Source: an uncultured Lachnospiraceae bacterium
GTDB lineage: Bacteria; Bacillota; Clostridia; Lachnospirales; Lachnospiraceae
Direction of reading: 5' to 3'
DNA: 62,311 nt
NCBI GenBank assembly: GCA_910576975.1
Contig: CAJTJY010000023.1
Location: forward strand, 1 to 62,311
Translations under genes and position numbers: made by a program
The notes under the pieces: model-generated
What the model was told of the DNA's origin: nothing
Databases searched by the model: none
The model's input: the letters and a program-made list of their open reading frames with translations, nothing else
In this document: positions 41,928 through 51,298 of the stretch, one piece after another
Layout of the letters: every line of letters starts with the position of its first letter
Position numbering within the stretch: the first letter of the stretch is position 1

Positions 41928-42488
41928 ATGCAGATCAAGGAAAAGCTGGAAGTGTTCCGGGATTTTACACTTGATGTGGCAAAAGAGCAGAGTAGCCAGC
42001 TAATCGCACAATATCAAGAAGCCAGCCAAAAGGAGCTTGAGGAATACCGTAAGAACCGGCAGGCAGAGGCGGAGCATCGGATTCAACTGGAAGAGCAGAA
42101 GATTCGTAGGAAGCTTAACAGCAAAGTGTCCGGGGAATTGCTGCGGCAAAAGCACATGTTGGACGAATGTAAACGCCAGTGGAAGGACAAGCTCAAAAAG
42201 CAGGTGCAACTGCTGCTTAAAGAGTATCAAAAGACCCAGGAATACCAGGACTTTCTCAAATTGAAAATCCAAATGGCAGTGGAAGTTGCCGCAGGGGAGC
42301 CTGTGATCATTTATATCAATCCTTCGGATGCGGACAAGAGAGCGCAGCTAGAACAGGAAACTGGAGCAAAGCTTACCGTCAGCAGCATAGAGTTTGGCGG
42401 GGGAATCCGGGCGGTGATCCGTTCTAGGAATATGCTAATCGACGAGTCTTTTGCATCCAGATTGGAGCAGGAGGGAATATATCTATGA
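41928..42488 (+). CDS. ntpE: V/A-type ATPase subunit E (peripheral stalk)
   Basis: 186 residues, GGAGG site. The N-terminal half is a charged helix (AQYQEASQKELEEYRKNR ... RIQLEEQKIRRKL). The C-terminal globular half has VIIYINPSDADKRAQL and the family-typical FGGGIRAVIRSRN. It pairs with the G/H-like subunit. Its stop overlaps the subunit A ATG by 4 bp. Confidence 0.92.
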   Translation: MQIKEKLEVFRDFTLDVAKEQSSQLIAQYQEASQKELEEYRKNRQAEAEHRIQLEEQKIRRKLNSKVSGELLRQKHMLDECKRQWKDKLKKQVQLLLKEYQKTQEYQDFLKLKIQMAVEVAAGEPVIIYINPSDADKRAQLEQETGAKLTVSSIEFGGGIRAVIRSRNMLIDESFASRLEQEGIYL

Positions 42489-44251
42489 ACGTGACAGGCA
42501 ATATCTATGGAATTAATGGACCAATTATCACAGTCAAAGGCAATCTGGGATTTCAAATGTCAGAGATGGTATATGTGGGAAAACATCGCCTCATAGGCGA
42601 GGTAATCGGGCTTAGGCGGGAGGAAGCCACGATTCAGGTCTTTGAGGAAACCACAGGGCTGCGTCCGGGGGAGACCGTGGAAGGAGCAGGCAAGGCAATC
42701 TGCGTCACCCTTGCTCCAGGGATTATTAGCAATATTTTTGACGGAATTGAACGCCCGCTGCAATTGATTGGAGAAAAGAATGGCGCATACATTCCAAGGG
42801 GCGTCTCTGTAGATTTATTGGACAAAGATCGAAAGTGGGAGACCAAGATCTGCATAAAGAGAGGAGAACCAGTAAAAGGCGGCACCGTGATTGCCAAGGT
42901 GCCAGAGACGCCGGCGATCCTCCATAAAGTAATGGTTCCGCCACAACTAGAAGGCGTCGTGACCTGGACTGCAGAGGATGGCGCTTATACGATAGAAGAG
43001 CCTTTGGCAAAGATTCGGACTGCAGAGGGAACAGAGGAGACGTTGACGATGACTCAGCAGTGGCCGATTCGGCTCCCGCGCCCGATCCAAAAACGGTATC
43101 CGGCAGACCGCCCGCTGGTAACTGGACAGCGGATCTTAGATACGCTGTTTCCCATTGCAAAAGGAGGGACAGCGGCAATTCCTGGAGGTTTTGGGACGGG
43201 AAAGACGATGACTCAGCATCAGCTTGCCAAATGGTCGGATGCTGACATTATCATATATATTGGCTGTGGAGAGCGCGGCAATGAAATGACCAACGTCCTA
43301 GAAGAGTTTTCGAAGCTCAAAGATCCAAAGACAGGAAATCTTCTGATGGACCGGACTGCCTTGATTGCCAATACCTCTAATATGCCTGTGGCTGCGAGAG
43401 AAGCCAGCATATATACAGGGCTTACGCTGGCAGAATACTACAGGGACATGGGGTATCATGTGGCGATTATGGCAGATTCCACGTCCCGGTGGGCGGAAGC
43501 GCTGCGGGAGCTTTCTGGCAGGCTGGAAGAAATGCCAGCGGAGGAAGGATTTCCTGCTTATCTTGCGTCAAGGCTGTCTGCATTTTATGAACGTGCAGGC
43601 TATGTGGAGAATCTTAACGGAACAGACGGCAGCGTTACCATTATCGGCGCAGTGTCCCCGCAGGGAGGAGATTTTTCTGAGCCAGTGACGCAGAATACGA
43701 AGCGCTTTGTGCGTTGCTTTCTTGCCCTGGACAAGGCTCTTGCTTACGCCAGGCATTACCCAGCGATCAATTGGCTTACCAGTTACACGGAATACCTGGG
43801 GGATTTGGAGAGCTGGTATGTGGCCAATGTGGGGGCGGATTTTATTCCCTGCCGCAACGAGCTTTTGAATCTGCTTACCACGGAGAGCAGGCTCAATGAA
43901 ATTGTCAAGCTGATTGGAAGCGATGTGCTTCCCGATGATCAGAAGCTGATTTTAGAGATTGCAAGAGTGATTCGCTTGGGATTTTTGCAGCAGAATGCGT
44001 TTCATGCAGAAGATACGTTTGTTCCCATGGAAAAGCAGCTTGAAATGATGAAGATTATCCGGTATCTCTATGAGAAATGCAAGAATTTAGTGAATCTGGG
44101 AATGCCCATGGCCCTTTTAAAAGAGAACCAGATTTTTGAGCGGGTGATCGCCATAAAATATGATGTGGCGAATAAGGAACTGTATAAGTTTGACGAGTAC
44201 CGGCAGATGATCGACGCATTTTATGAGAGCTTGCTGGAGACAAACGCATAG
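42485..44251 (+). CDS. ntpA: V/A-type ATPase catalytic subunit A
   Basis: 588 residues, full length. The P-loop is GGFGTGKT (about 235-242), followed by the catalytic-site YIGCGERGNEM and a SRWAEALRE segment. The A-specific non-homologous insertion is present (about 110-200: GGTVIAKVPETPAILHKVMV). It forms the A3B3 head with subunit B; ATP hydrolysis or synthesis occurs here. Translation is coupled to subunit E by the ATGA overlap. Confidence 0.97.
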   Translation: MNVTGNIYGINGPIITVKGNLGFQMSEMVYVGKHRLIGEVIGLRREEATIQVFEETTGLRPGETVEGAGKAICVTLAPGIISNIFDGIERPLQLIGEKNGAYIPRGVSVDLLDKDRKWETKICIKRGEPVKGGTVIAKVPETPAILHKVMVPPQLEGVVTWTAEDGAYTIEEPLAKIRTAEGTEETLTMTQQWPIRLPRPIQKRYPADRPLVTGQRILDTLFPIAKGGTAAIPGGFGTGKTMTQHQLAKWSDADIIIYIGCGERGNEMTNVLEEFSKLKDPKTGNLLMDRTALIANTSNMPVAAREASIYTGLTLAEYYRDMGYHVAIMADSTSRWAEALRELSGRLEEMPAEEGFPAYLASRLSAFYERAGYVENLNGTDGSVTIIGAVSPQGGDFSEPVTQNTKRFVRCFLALDKALAYARHYPAINWLTSYTEYLGDLESWYVANVGADFIPCRNELLNLLTTESRLNEIVKLIGSDVLPDDQKLILEIARVIRLGFLQQNAFHAEDTFVPMEKQLEMMKIIRYLYEKCKNLVNLGMPMALLKENQIFERVIAIKYDVANKELYKFDEYRQMIDAFYESLLETNA

Positions 44252-44262
44252 GGAGGATAAAT

Positions 44263-45633
44263 ATGGCGATTGAGTATTTAGAATTGAGTGAGATTAATGG
44301 TCCTCTGATCGTGTTAGAGGGGGTGCAGGATGCGTTTTATGAGGAAGTGGTTGAGTTCGTCGTCGACAAAAAACGCCGTAAAAAGGGCAAGATCGTGGCT
44401 GTGGACAAGGATAAGGCTGTGATCCAGGTATTTGACAGCACCGATGAAATGTCTTTAAAAAATACGCATACCAGGCTCAGCGGGCATCCCATGGAACTAG
44501 GGTTGTCCCTGGAAATCCTGGGTCGTGCCTTTAACGGCCTTGGAGAGCCGATTGACGGTCTTGGAAAGATTGACCCGGAAGTGGTCCGGGATATCAACGG
44601 CCTGCCGATGAATCCATGTACTAGGGAATATCCCAGGAACTATATCCGCACCGGGATCTCAGCCATTGACGGATTGACCACTTTGATCCGGGGACAGAAG
44701 CTTCCGATTTTTTCTGGAAATGGGCTTCCCCATGACCAGCTTGCAGCACAGATTGTAGAGCAGGCGTCTCTGGGAGAAGATTCAGAAGAGGAATTTGGCA
44801 TTGTCTTTGCGGCAATGGGGGTGAAATACGATGTGGCGGAATTTTTCCGTCGCAGGTTTGAAGAGAGCGGCGTCAGCTCTCATGTGACGATGTTTTTAAA
44901 TCTCTCCAACGACCCCGTGGCGGAACGCCTAATTACCCCTAAGATGGCGCTGACTGCTGCAGAGTATCTTGCCTTTGAGAAAAATATGCATATCCTGGTA
45001 ATTTTGACTGATATGACTTCCTATGCGGAGGCAATGCGTGAAATTTCTGCCTCCAAGGGAGAGATTCCAAGCCGCAAGGGCTATCCGGGATATCTTTACA
45101 GCGAACTTGCCACTTTGTATGAGCGAGCAGGCATTGTGCAGGGCAGAAAGGGCAGCGTCACTCAGATTCCGATTCTTTCAATGCCCAATGACGATATCAC
45201 GCACCCGATTCCCGATTTGACCGGATATATTACCGAGGGGCAGATTGTGCTGGAGCGTTCTTTACATCAGAAGAATGTCTATCCCCCGATCAATGTGCTG
45301 CCATCCTTGTCCCGTTTGATGAAAGACGGCATTGGAGCGGCTTATACCAGGGAGGACCACCAGGATGTGGCAAACCAGCTCTTTTCCTCCTATGCCAGAG
45401 TGGGAGAGGCGAGGGATCTTGCCAGCGTGATCGGGGAGGACGAGCTTTCCGATACTGATAAGAAATATTTGGAATTTGGAGTAGGGTTTGAGCAGGAATT
45501 CGTTGCCCAGGGAATGAGTGAAAACCGCACGATAGAGGAAACCTTGGACATCGGATGGAGGCTTTTGCATATCCTGCCAAAGGAAGAGCTTGACCGGATT
45601 GATACCAAGATTCTGGAGAAATACTATAAATGA
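44263..45633 (+). CDS. ntpB: V/A-type ATPase regulatory subunit B
   Basis: 456 residues. It lacks the Walker A (the equivalent reads IFSGNGLPHDQLAAQI), as expected for the non-catalytic B subunit, and contributes the arginine finger region ending in the PSLSRLMKDGIGAAYTREDH block. It starts 11 bp after subunit A, with GGGAGGA. Confidence 0.97.
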   Translation: MAIEYLELSEINGPLIVLEGVQDAFYEEVVEFVVDKKRRKKGKIVAVDKDKAVIQVFDSTDEMSLKNTHTRLSGHPMELGLSLEILGRAFNGLGEPIDGLGKIDPEVVRDINGLPMNPCTREYPRNYIRTGISAIDGLTTLIRGQKLPIFSGNGLPHDQLAAQIVEQASLGEDSEEEFGIVFAAMGVKYDVAEFFRRRFEESGVSSHVTMFLNLSNDPVAERLITPKMALTAAEYLAFEKNMHILVILTDMTSYAEAMREISASKGEIPSRKGYPGYLYSELATLYERAGIVQGRKGSVTQIPILSMPNDDITHPIPDLTGYITEGQIVLERSLHQKNVYPPINVLPSLSRLMKDGIGAAYTREDHQDVANQLFSSYARVGEARDLASVIGEDELSDTDKKYLEFGVGFEQEFVAQGMSENRTIEETLDIGWRLLHILPKEELDRIDTKILEKYYK

Positions 45634-45679
45634 CAGACGCTAGAAAGAAATGTGCTAAGGGCGAGCGAGGTGGTAATAG

Positions 45680-46300
45680 ATGGATCCAAATACGTTTCCA
45701 ACCAAAGGGAATTTGATGCTGGCAAAAAATTCTCTTGCCTTGTCCATGCAAGGATATGACCTGATGGACAAGAAGCGGAATATTTTAATCCGTGAACTGA
45801 TGGAATTGATTGAGCAGGCGACGGATATCCAAAAAGAAATTGACGAGACCTTTACCAGCGCATATCAGGCGCTCCAGAAAGCGAATATTCAAATGGGGAT
45901 TCATGAAGTGGAATCGTTGAGCCTTCAAATCCCGGTGGAAGATTCGATTGTCATTAAGAGGCGCAGCGTGATGGGGACGGAAATTCCCAAAGTAGAATAC
46001 CACAGGCAAAAGCTGCAGCCGTCATATCCGTTTTATGGCACAAAAATGTCCCTGGACCAGGCGTGTCAGCGGTTCCAGAAAGTGAAAGAACTCACCATCC
46101 GCCTGGCGCAGATTGAGACCAGCGCTTACCGGCTTGCCTATAATATCAAGAAAACCCAGAAACGGGCCAATGCCCTGCAAAACATTACGATTCCAAAATA
46201 TAAATCCCTGGTGAAGAGCATTCAGGGGGCGCTGGAAGAAAAAGAAAGGGAAGAGTTTACAAGGCTGAAAGTGATTAAACGGATGAAGCAGAGGAAGTGA
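45680..46300 (+). CDS. ntpD: V/A-type ATPase subunit D (central shaft)
   Basis: 206 residues. Long antiparallel helices with FPTKGNLMLAKNSLALSMQG at the start and AYNIKKTQKRANALQNITIP near the end match subunit D, which rotates inside A3B3. It is the last gene of the operon. No clear terminator follows before the GntR promoter. Confidence 0.94.
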   Translation: MDPNTFPTKGNLMLAKNSLALSMQGYDLMDKKRNILIRELMELIEQATDIQKEIDETFTSAYQALQKANIQMGIHEVESLSLQIPVEDSIVIKRRSVMGTEIPKVEYHRQKLQPSYPFYGTKMSLDQACQRFQKVKELTIRLAQIETSAYRLAYNIKKTQKRANALQNITIPKYKSLVKSIQGALEEKEREEFTRLKVIKRMKQRK

Positions 46301-46353
46301 AATCTTACGTTGAACCTTTGAAAGAGACTGCTGCGTGATCTTGAATTTAACCC

Positions 46354-46395
46354 TTGACAAGGAAAAGTATCACTGTATACAATTAGGTATGATAT
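46354..46395 (+). promoter_or_regulatory. Promoter and candidate GntR operator upstream of gntR-icd
   Basis: TTGACA (46354-46359), 18-bp spacer, TACAAT (46378-46383). The palindrome TGTATACA (46374-46381) overlaps the -10 box, and a GTAT half-site repeats at 46387-46390. FCD-type GntR repressors often bind short GTATAC-like palindromes, so autoregulation is likely. Confidence 0.6.
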
Positions 46396-46422
46396 TAAAG
46401 ATTACAGCAGGAGGAACTTCTC

Positions 46423-47103
46423 TTGAGTGAAACAAATTATTTATTGGGACAAAAGGTGTTTCAGAGTATCCAGGATGACATTTTATCTGGAAGATATCAG
46501 AGGGAAGAGGAATTAAGGGAGATAGCAATTGGCGAGGAATTAAGGGTGAGCAGGACTCCGGTCAGGGAAGCGCTGCGGCAGTTGGAGCTCGATGGCCTTG
46601 TAAAGATTATTCCCAACAGGGGAGCCTATGTGGTGGGTATTTCTTTGGAGGATATGAAGGAAATTTATGAGCTCCGTTGTATATTGGAGAAGCTTTGCGC
46701 AAAGTGGGCAGTCAAAAATGCAGCTTTGGAGCAGATTGAGGGAATGGAGGAAGTGATATATCTAACACAATATCACATTAATAAGGGACATATGAAGCAA
46801 ATGGCAGGGTTGGACGGTAAGTTCCATGAGATTTTATACGAAGCCGGGGGGAGCAGGATTCTGGAACAAACCTTGAAAAATTATCACCGTTATCTCAAAC
46901 GAGTGCGCAGGAACAGCCTCCTCAATCCAGAACGGGCGAAGGAAGCAAACAAAGAGCACAGGCAGATTTTAGAGGCATTGAAAGAACGGGATGAAGAAAA
47001 GGCGGAGAACGCCGCCAGCCTGCATATGATTCATGCTATAAAAAATATTGATTCCTATGGATGGGAAAACATAACAGGAGGACATAAGAATGGAAAAAAT
47101 TAA
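46423..47103 (+). CDS. GntR-family regulator, FadR/FCD subgroup
   Basis: 226 residues, TTG start at 46423 with AGGAGGA 6 nt upstream. The winged helix (about 10-75) reads IQDDILSGRYQREEELREIA, then RVSRTPVREALRQLELDGLV. The FCD effector domain (about 80-215) contains the metal/ligand residues DGKFHEILYEA and EHRQILEAL. The effector is probably an organic acid; given that it overlaps icd by 14 bp, citrate-cycle intermediates are natural candidates, but this is inference. Confidence 0.9.
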   Translation: MSETNYLLGQKVFQSIQDDILSGRYQREEELREIAIGEELRVSRTPVREALRQLELDGLVKIIPNRGAYVVGISLEDMKEIYELRCILEKLCAKWAVKNAALEQIEGMEEVIYLTQYHINKGHMKQMAGLDGKFHEILYEAGGSRILEQTLKNYHRYLKRVRRNSLLNPERAKEANKEHRQILEALKERDEEKAENAASLHMIHAIKNIDSYGWENITGGHKNGKN

Positions 47104-48298
47104 AATGACGACTCCCTTGGTGGAGATGGACGGGGACGAGATGACCCGGATTCTTTGGAAGATGATTAAGGATGAATTGCTGCTTCCTTTTATTGATTTA
47201 AAAACGGAATATTATGATCTGGGGCTTGAGTATCGCAATGAGACAGACGATCAGGTTACCTTTGACTCTGCAAACGCCACTAAAAAATATGGCGTAGCGG
47301 TAAAATGTGCAACCATTACCCCCAATGCGGCACGCATGGAAGAATACGACTTGAAAGAAATGTGGAAAAGTCCCAATGGCACGATCCGCGCCATTTTGGA
47401 CGGCACGGTATTCCGTACCCCGATTACAGTGAAAGGGATAGAGCCTTGCGTGAAAAACTGGAAGAAGCCGATCACGATTGCGCGACATGCTTATGGCGAT
47501 GTCTATAAGGCAAGCGAGATGAAGATCCCAGGGCCTGGGAAATGCGAGCTCGTATATACGGCAGAAGATGGAACGGAAACCAGGGAGCTGATCCACGATT
47601 TTACCGGATCAGGCATTATTCAGGGGCAGCATAACTTAAACGGTTCCATTGAAAGCTTTGCCAGAAGTTGTTTCAACTATGCGTTAGACACGAAACAGGA
47701 TCTTTGGTTTGCCACCAAGGATACCATCTCCAAGAAATATGACCATACTTTTAAAGATATCTTCCAGGAGATTTACGATCAGGAATATGATCAAAAATAT
47801 AAGGAGGCAGGCATTGAGTATTTCTATACCCTGATTGACGACGCAGTGGCAAGGATCATGAAAGCGGAGGGCGGATTTATCTGGGCGTGCAAGAATTATG
47901 ACGGTGATGTGATGAGCGACATGGTCAGCTCTGCATTTGGCTCTCTTGCCATGATGACCTCTGTCTTGGTATCGCCGGAAGGATATTATGAATACGAAGC
48001 GGCACATGGAACGGTGCAGCGCCATTATTATAAGCATTTAAAGGGAGAGGAGACGTCTACGAACTCTGTCGCCACTATTTTTGCATGGACTGGAGCGCTG
48101 CGTAAGCGCGGGGAACTGGACAAGCTGCCAGATCTCTCTTCTTTTGCGGATAAGCTGGAGCAGGCATGTCTGTCAACGATCGAGTCAGGCAAAATGACAA
48201 AAGACTTGGCGTTGATTACCACGCTGGAACATCCTGTGGTACTGAACAGCGAGGGATTTATCAAGGCGATCCGTGAAGTTTTGGAAGGATTGTTGTAG
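47090..48298 (+). CDS. icd: Isocitrate dehydrogenase (NADP+, homodimeric type)
   Basis: 402 residues; ATG 47090 lies inside the end of gntR, with AGGAGGA upstream. It starts with TTPLVEMDGDEMTRILWKMI. Substrate residues appear in TITPNAARMEEYDLKEMWKSPNGTIR and RHAYGDVYKA, with metal-binding aspartates in YDGDVMSDMVSSAFGSL. It belongs to the eukaryote-like dimeric IDH group. It produces 2-oxoglutarate and NADPH for glutamate synthesis. No citrate synthase or aconitase gene is adjacent. Confidence 0.95.
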   Translation: MEKIKMTTPLVEMDGDEMTRILWKMIKDELLLPFIDLKTEYYDLGLEYRNETDDQVTFDSANATKKYGVAVKCATITPNAARMEEYDLKEMWKSPNGTIRAILDGTVFRTPITVKGIEPCVKNWKKPITIARHAYGDVYKASEMKIPGPGKCELVYTAEDGTETRELIHDFTGSGIIQGQHNLNGSIESFARSCFNYALDTKQDLWFATKDTISKKYDHTFKDIFQEIYDQEYDQKYKEAGIEYFYTLIDDAVARIMKAEGGFIWACKNYDGDVMSDMVSSAFGSLAMMTSVLVSPEGYYEYEAAHGTVQRHYYKHLKGEETSTNSVATIFAWTGALRKRGELDKLPDLSSFADKLEQACLSTIESGKMTKDLALITTLEHPVVLNSEGFIKAIREVLEGLL

Positions 48299-48326
48299 GA
48301 TTTAGGAAAGTAGAGGAAAATAGATC

Positions 48327-50237
48327 ATGATTTTAGCCTGCCAGAATATTAGTAAAGCCTTTGGCACCGATGAAATCATCAACCAGGCGTCTTTTCATAT
48401 TGAGGAATATGAAAAGGCTGCCATTGTAGGAATCAATGGAGCAGGAAAGACCACCTTGCTTCGGATTATCATGGGAGAGCTGGAAGCAGACAACGGGGAA
48501 GTGATTTTGGCAAAGAACAAGACTATAGGCTATCTTCCCCAGAATCCAGATATCGAAGGAAACAATACGATTTATGAAGAAGTTCTCTTGGCAAAAGAAG
48601 AGCTGACCACCATGCAAGAAACGCTGATTTCCATGGAAGAAAAGATGAGTCGCTTGGCGGGGCAAGAGCTGGAGCAGTTTTTGGAAAATTATAATCGGAT
48701 CAATCAGGAATTCGAGCAAAAGGGCGGCTCCTCTTATAAGAGCGAGATTACAGGCGTTTTAAAAGGACTTGGATTTTCGGAGGAGGAATTTGGCAAGCAC
48801 ATGCAGGAATTGTCAGGAGGGCAGCGGACCAGGGTCTGCTTGGGAAAGCTCTTGGTGACAAAGCCGGATGTGATTTTGCTAGACGAGCCTACCAACCATT
48901 TGGACATCGGTTCCATAAGCTGGTTAGAGACATTTCTTTTGAACTATAAAGGGGCGGTGGTGATTGTCAGCCATGACCGTTACTTCCTTGACCGGGTGGT
49001 ACATAAGGTGGTGGAACTGGACCGGCACAAAGTATCTGTGTTTTTGGGCAATTACAGCGAATATGCCGTGAAAAAAGCGCAGGCTCGGGAAGCGCAGCTC
49101 AAACAGTATTATAATCAGCAGCAGGAGATCAAACGCCAGGAGGAAGTAATTGCAAAATTGAAGTCTTTCAACCGGGAGAAGTCAATCAGGCGTGCCGAGA
49201 GCAGGGAGAAAATGCTGGATAAGATCGAGCGATTGGAAAAACCGGTAGCGGAACATACAGATATCCATATTCATTTGGAGCCAAGGATCGTAAGCGGCAA
49301 CGATGTTTTGAAAGTAGAGCATTTGGCAAAAGCGTATCCTGGTCAGCCTCTTTTTTCAGATCTTTCTTTTGAAATCAAGCGGGGAGAGCGGGTGGCGTTG
49401 ATTGGAGACAACGGCACTGGCAAGACCACGATTTTAAAGATTGTCAACGAGATGGTTCAGGCAGACGGCGGCTCGCTGACGCTTGGGGCCAACGTGCATA
49501 TTGGGTATTATGACCAGGAACATCAGGTGCTTCATATGGAAAAGACGTTGGTGGAAGAAATTTCTGATGCATATCCTGCCTTGACCAACACAGAAATCCG
49601 CAATGTGCTGGCGGCGTTTCTTTTTACTGGGGACGAGGTGTTTAAGAGAATCGCTGACTTAAGCGGCGGAGAGCGGGGACGGGTGTCTTTGGCAAAGCTG
49701 ATGTTGTCTGAGGCAAATTTCCTGATTTTAGACGAGCCAACCAATCATCTGGATATCACGTCAAAAGAGATTTTGGAGCAGGCGTTGAACCGCTATACGG
49801 GAACGGTCTTTTTCGTTTCCCATGACCGCTATTTCATTAATAAGACGGCTACCCGGATATTGAATCTCACAGGGGAGACGGTTGTCAACTATCTTGGAAA
49901 TTATGATTATTATCTGGAAAAATGCAAAGAACTTACCAGGATCTATGCGCCTGGGAAGGAAGAGGCTTTGAAAGTACAAAAAGAGAGTGAGAGCAAGCTG
50001 GACTGGAAGCAACAGAAAGAACAGCAGGCGCACCAGAGAAAGCGGGAGAATGACCGCAAAAAGACAGAGGACGCCATCGAGCAGGCAGAACAGCGGATCG
50101 CAGAACTGGAAGCGGCATTTTCAGATAGTGAAATCGCCACTAATTCCGCCAAGCTCCAAGAGCTCCACCAAGAGTACCAAGAAAAGCAGCGAAAACTGCA
50201 AGCGTTGTATGAAAGATGGGAAACGCTGATGGAATGA
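48327..50237 (+). CDS. ABC-F family ribosome-associated ATPase
   Basis: 636 residues with two ABC domains in tandem and no membrane segments. The first Walker A is GINGAGKTT (about 36), signature LSGGQRTRV, Walker B VILLDEPTNHLD. The second Walker A is GDNGTGKTT (about 358), signature LSGGERGRV and a second DEPTNHLD. The interdomain linker (about 235-320) is the charged P-site tRNA-interaction motif region, and the C-terminus is a coiled coil. It is close to YdiF/Uup-type translation factors rather than a transporter. It lies 28 bp behind icd and may be co-transcribed. Confidence 0.93.
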   Translation: MILACQNISKAFGTDEIINQASFHIEEYEKAAIVGINGAGKTTLLRIIMGELEADNGEVILAKNKTIGYLPQNPDIEGNNTIYEEVLLAKEELTTMQETLISMEEKMSRLAGQELEQFLENYNRINQEFEQKGGSSYKSEITGVLKGLGFSEEEFGKHMQELSGGQRTRVCLGKLLVTKPDVILLDEPTNHLDIGSISWLETFLLNYKGAVVIVSHDRYFLDRVVHKVVELDRHKVSVFLGNYSEYAVKKAQAREAQLKQYYNQQQEIKRQEEVIAKLKSFNREKSIRRAESREKMLDKIERLEKPVAEHTDIHIHLEPRIVSGNDVLKVEHLAKAYPGQPLFSDLSFEIKRGERVALIGDNGTGKTTILKIVNEMVQADGGSLTLGANVHIGYYDQEHQVLHMEKTLVEEISDAYPALTNTEIRNVLAAFLFTGDEVFKRIADLSGGERGRVSLAKLMLSEANFLILDEPTNHLDITSKEILEQALNRYTGTVFFVSHDRYFINKTATRILNLTGETVVNYLGNYDYYLEKCKELTRIYAPGKEEALKVQKESESKLDWKQQKEQQAHQRKRENDRKKTEDAIEQAEQRIAELEAAFSDSEIATNSAKLQELHQEYQEKQRKLQALYERWETLME

Positions 50238-50238
50238 A

Positions 50239-50290
50239 ATTGGTTCGGGGAATGCGCCGTTTGTGGCGTTTTCCCGAACCAATTTCTTTG
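50239..50290. terminator. Bidirectional terminator between ABC-F and epimerase genes
   Basis: ATTGGTTCGGGGAA (50239-50252) pairs with TTTCCCGAACCAAT (50270-50283), with an inner TGCGCC/GGCG stem, and T-rich sequence on both sides. It serves two convergent genes. Confidence 0.9.
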
Positions 50291-50308
50291 ATTCAAGTAA
50301 AGCCTGGA

Positions 50309-51115
50309 TTATTGACATGGCGTGATAGAGAATTTGTAATCCCGTGATTCTAAAGGCGCAAGGCTTTGGGCATACTTTTTCTCCAGCAAATTTGTATTTG
50401 GCACCTGGTCTAACGTTCCGGCGCACCATGGTTCGACGCAAAGGAAAGGCGCATCTTTTTTGATTGGCGTCCAAAAAGCTACCGATGGATAATCTGGAAA
50501 ATCGACACGGATTCCTTTTTTAGTTTGCTTATGAATCAGCTTTACCGTGCGCTGTCTTAAATGCTCAAAAAGAATGGCGTCGTTGTCAAACAGGGGGTAA
50601 TTTAAAGAGACGTCGGCAACATTTTCATCCTCAAAGTGCAACACATAATCGGTAAATGCTTCCCCGTCCTCCATGGGGCAAAAAAATCCGGGATGCCCCC
50701 CGATTAAAAACGGCATGGCGTCTGTTCCTTGATTGGTAACATTATAGATCACTTGTAAAGACGGACCCGTGAGGCGAAAAGTTGCCGTAAAAGCAAAGTA
50801 ATAAGGATATATCGCTAATGTTTCTTGGGTTGCCTTTGTCGTCAGCGTGACAAAATCTTCTCCCTGCGCTGCAATATCAAATGCAGTATCTTTGACAAAG
50901 CCGTGTAGGGGAATGGCATAGTGTTTCCCATGTATGATAACTGTTTTTGGGACGGGTCCCACATAGGGGAACAAGATCGGGGAACATTCTTCCCAGTAGG
51001 CAGGATCTCTCTGCCAAAGATATTCTTTTCCTGAAGAATTTTGAAAAGATACAAGCTGTGCCCCGTGAGCTTGGCAGACAGCAAAAGCAAATTGGTTTTG
51101 GATTGAAATAGTCAT
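50309..51115 (-). CDS. Aldose 1-epimerase family protein, LacX-like
   Basis: 268 residues. The galactose-mutarotase beta-supersandwich is indicated by AHGAQLVSFQNSSGKEYLWQ, then PILFPYVGP and PLHGFVKDTAF, with HGF carrying the first His. The second His lies in FLIGGHPGFFCP, and the late acidic residue in LCVEPWCAGTLDQ. It shares these with LacX/YihR-type epimerase-like proteins. It probably interconverts sugar anomers or acts on a modified hexose. Single gene with its own promoter region next to rex. Confidence 0.88.
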   Translation of the reverse strand: MTISIQNQFAFAVCQAHGAQLVSFQNSSGKEYLWQRDPAYWEECSPILFPYVGPVPKTVIIHGKHYAIPLHGFVKDTAFDIAAQGEDFVTLTTKATQETLAIYPYYFAFTATFRLTGPSLQVIYNVTNQGTDAMPFLIGGHPGFFCPMEDGEAFTDYVLHFEDENVADVSLNYPLFDNDAILFEHLRQRTVKLIHKQTKKGIRVDFPDYPSVAFWTPIKKDAPFLCVEPWCAGTLDQVPNTNLLEKKYAQSLAPLESRDYKFSITPCQ

Positions 51116-51228
51116 GAAAATCCCTCCTCTAGTTTATAACGCCATTATAACAGCATTTTGAAAGCTGCGCCAGAGCGGTTGCAAGCGGTTTTGAAAGAAA
51201 TCTGCACAAACTCAAGAAGACAACCGCA

Positions 51229-51257
51229 TTGACATCTTTTGGGGGATTTATTATAAT
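51229..51257 (+). promoter_or_regulatory. Promoter of rex
   Basis: Consensus TTGACA (51229-51234) and TATAAT (51252-51257), 17-bp spacer. No Rex-type TTGTGAA/TTCACAA palindrome was noticed, so autoregulation is not evident. Confidence 0.8.
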
Positions 51258-51298
51258 AAAATAGATGTGTGCAAGAAGGGCATGATAGGAGGAAATCA

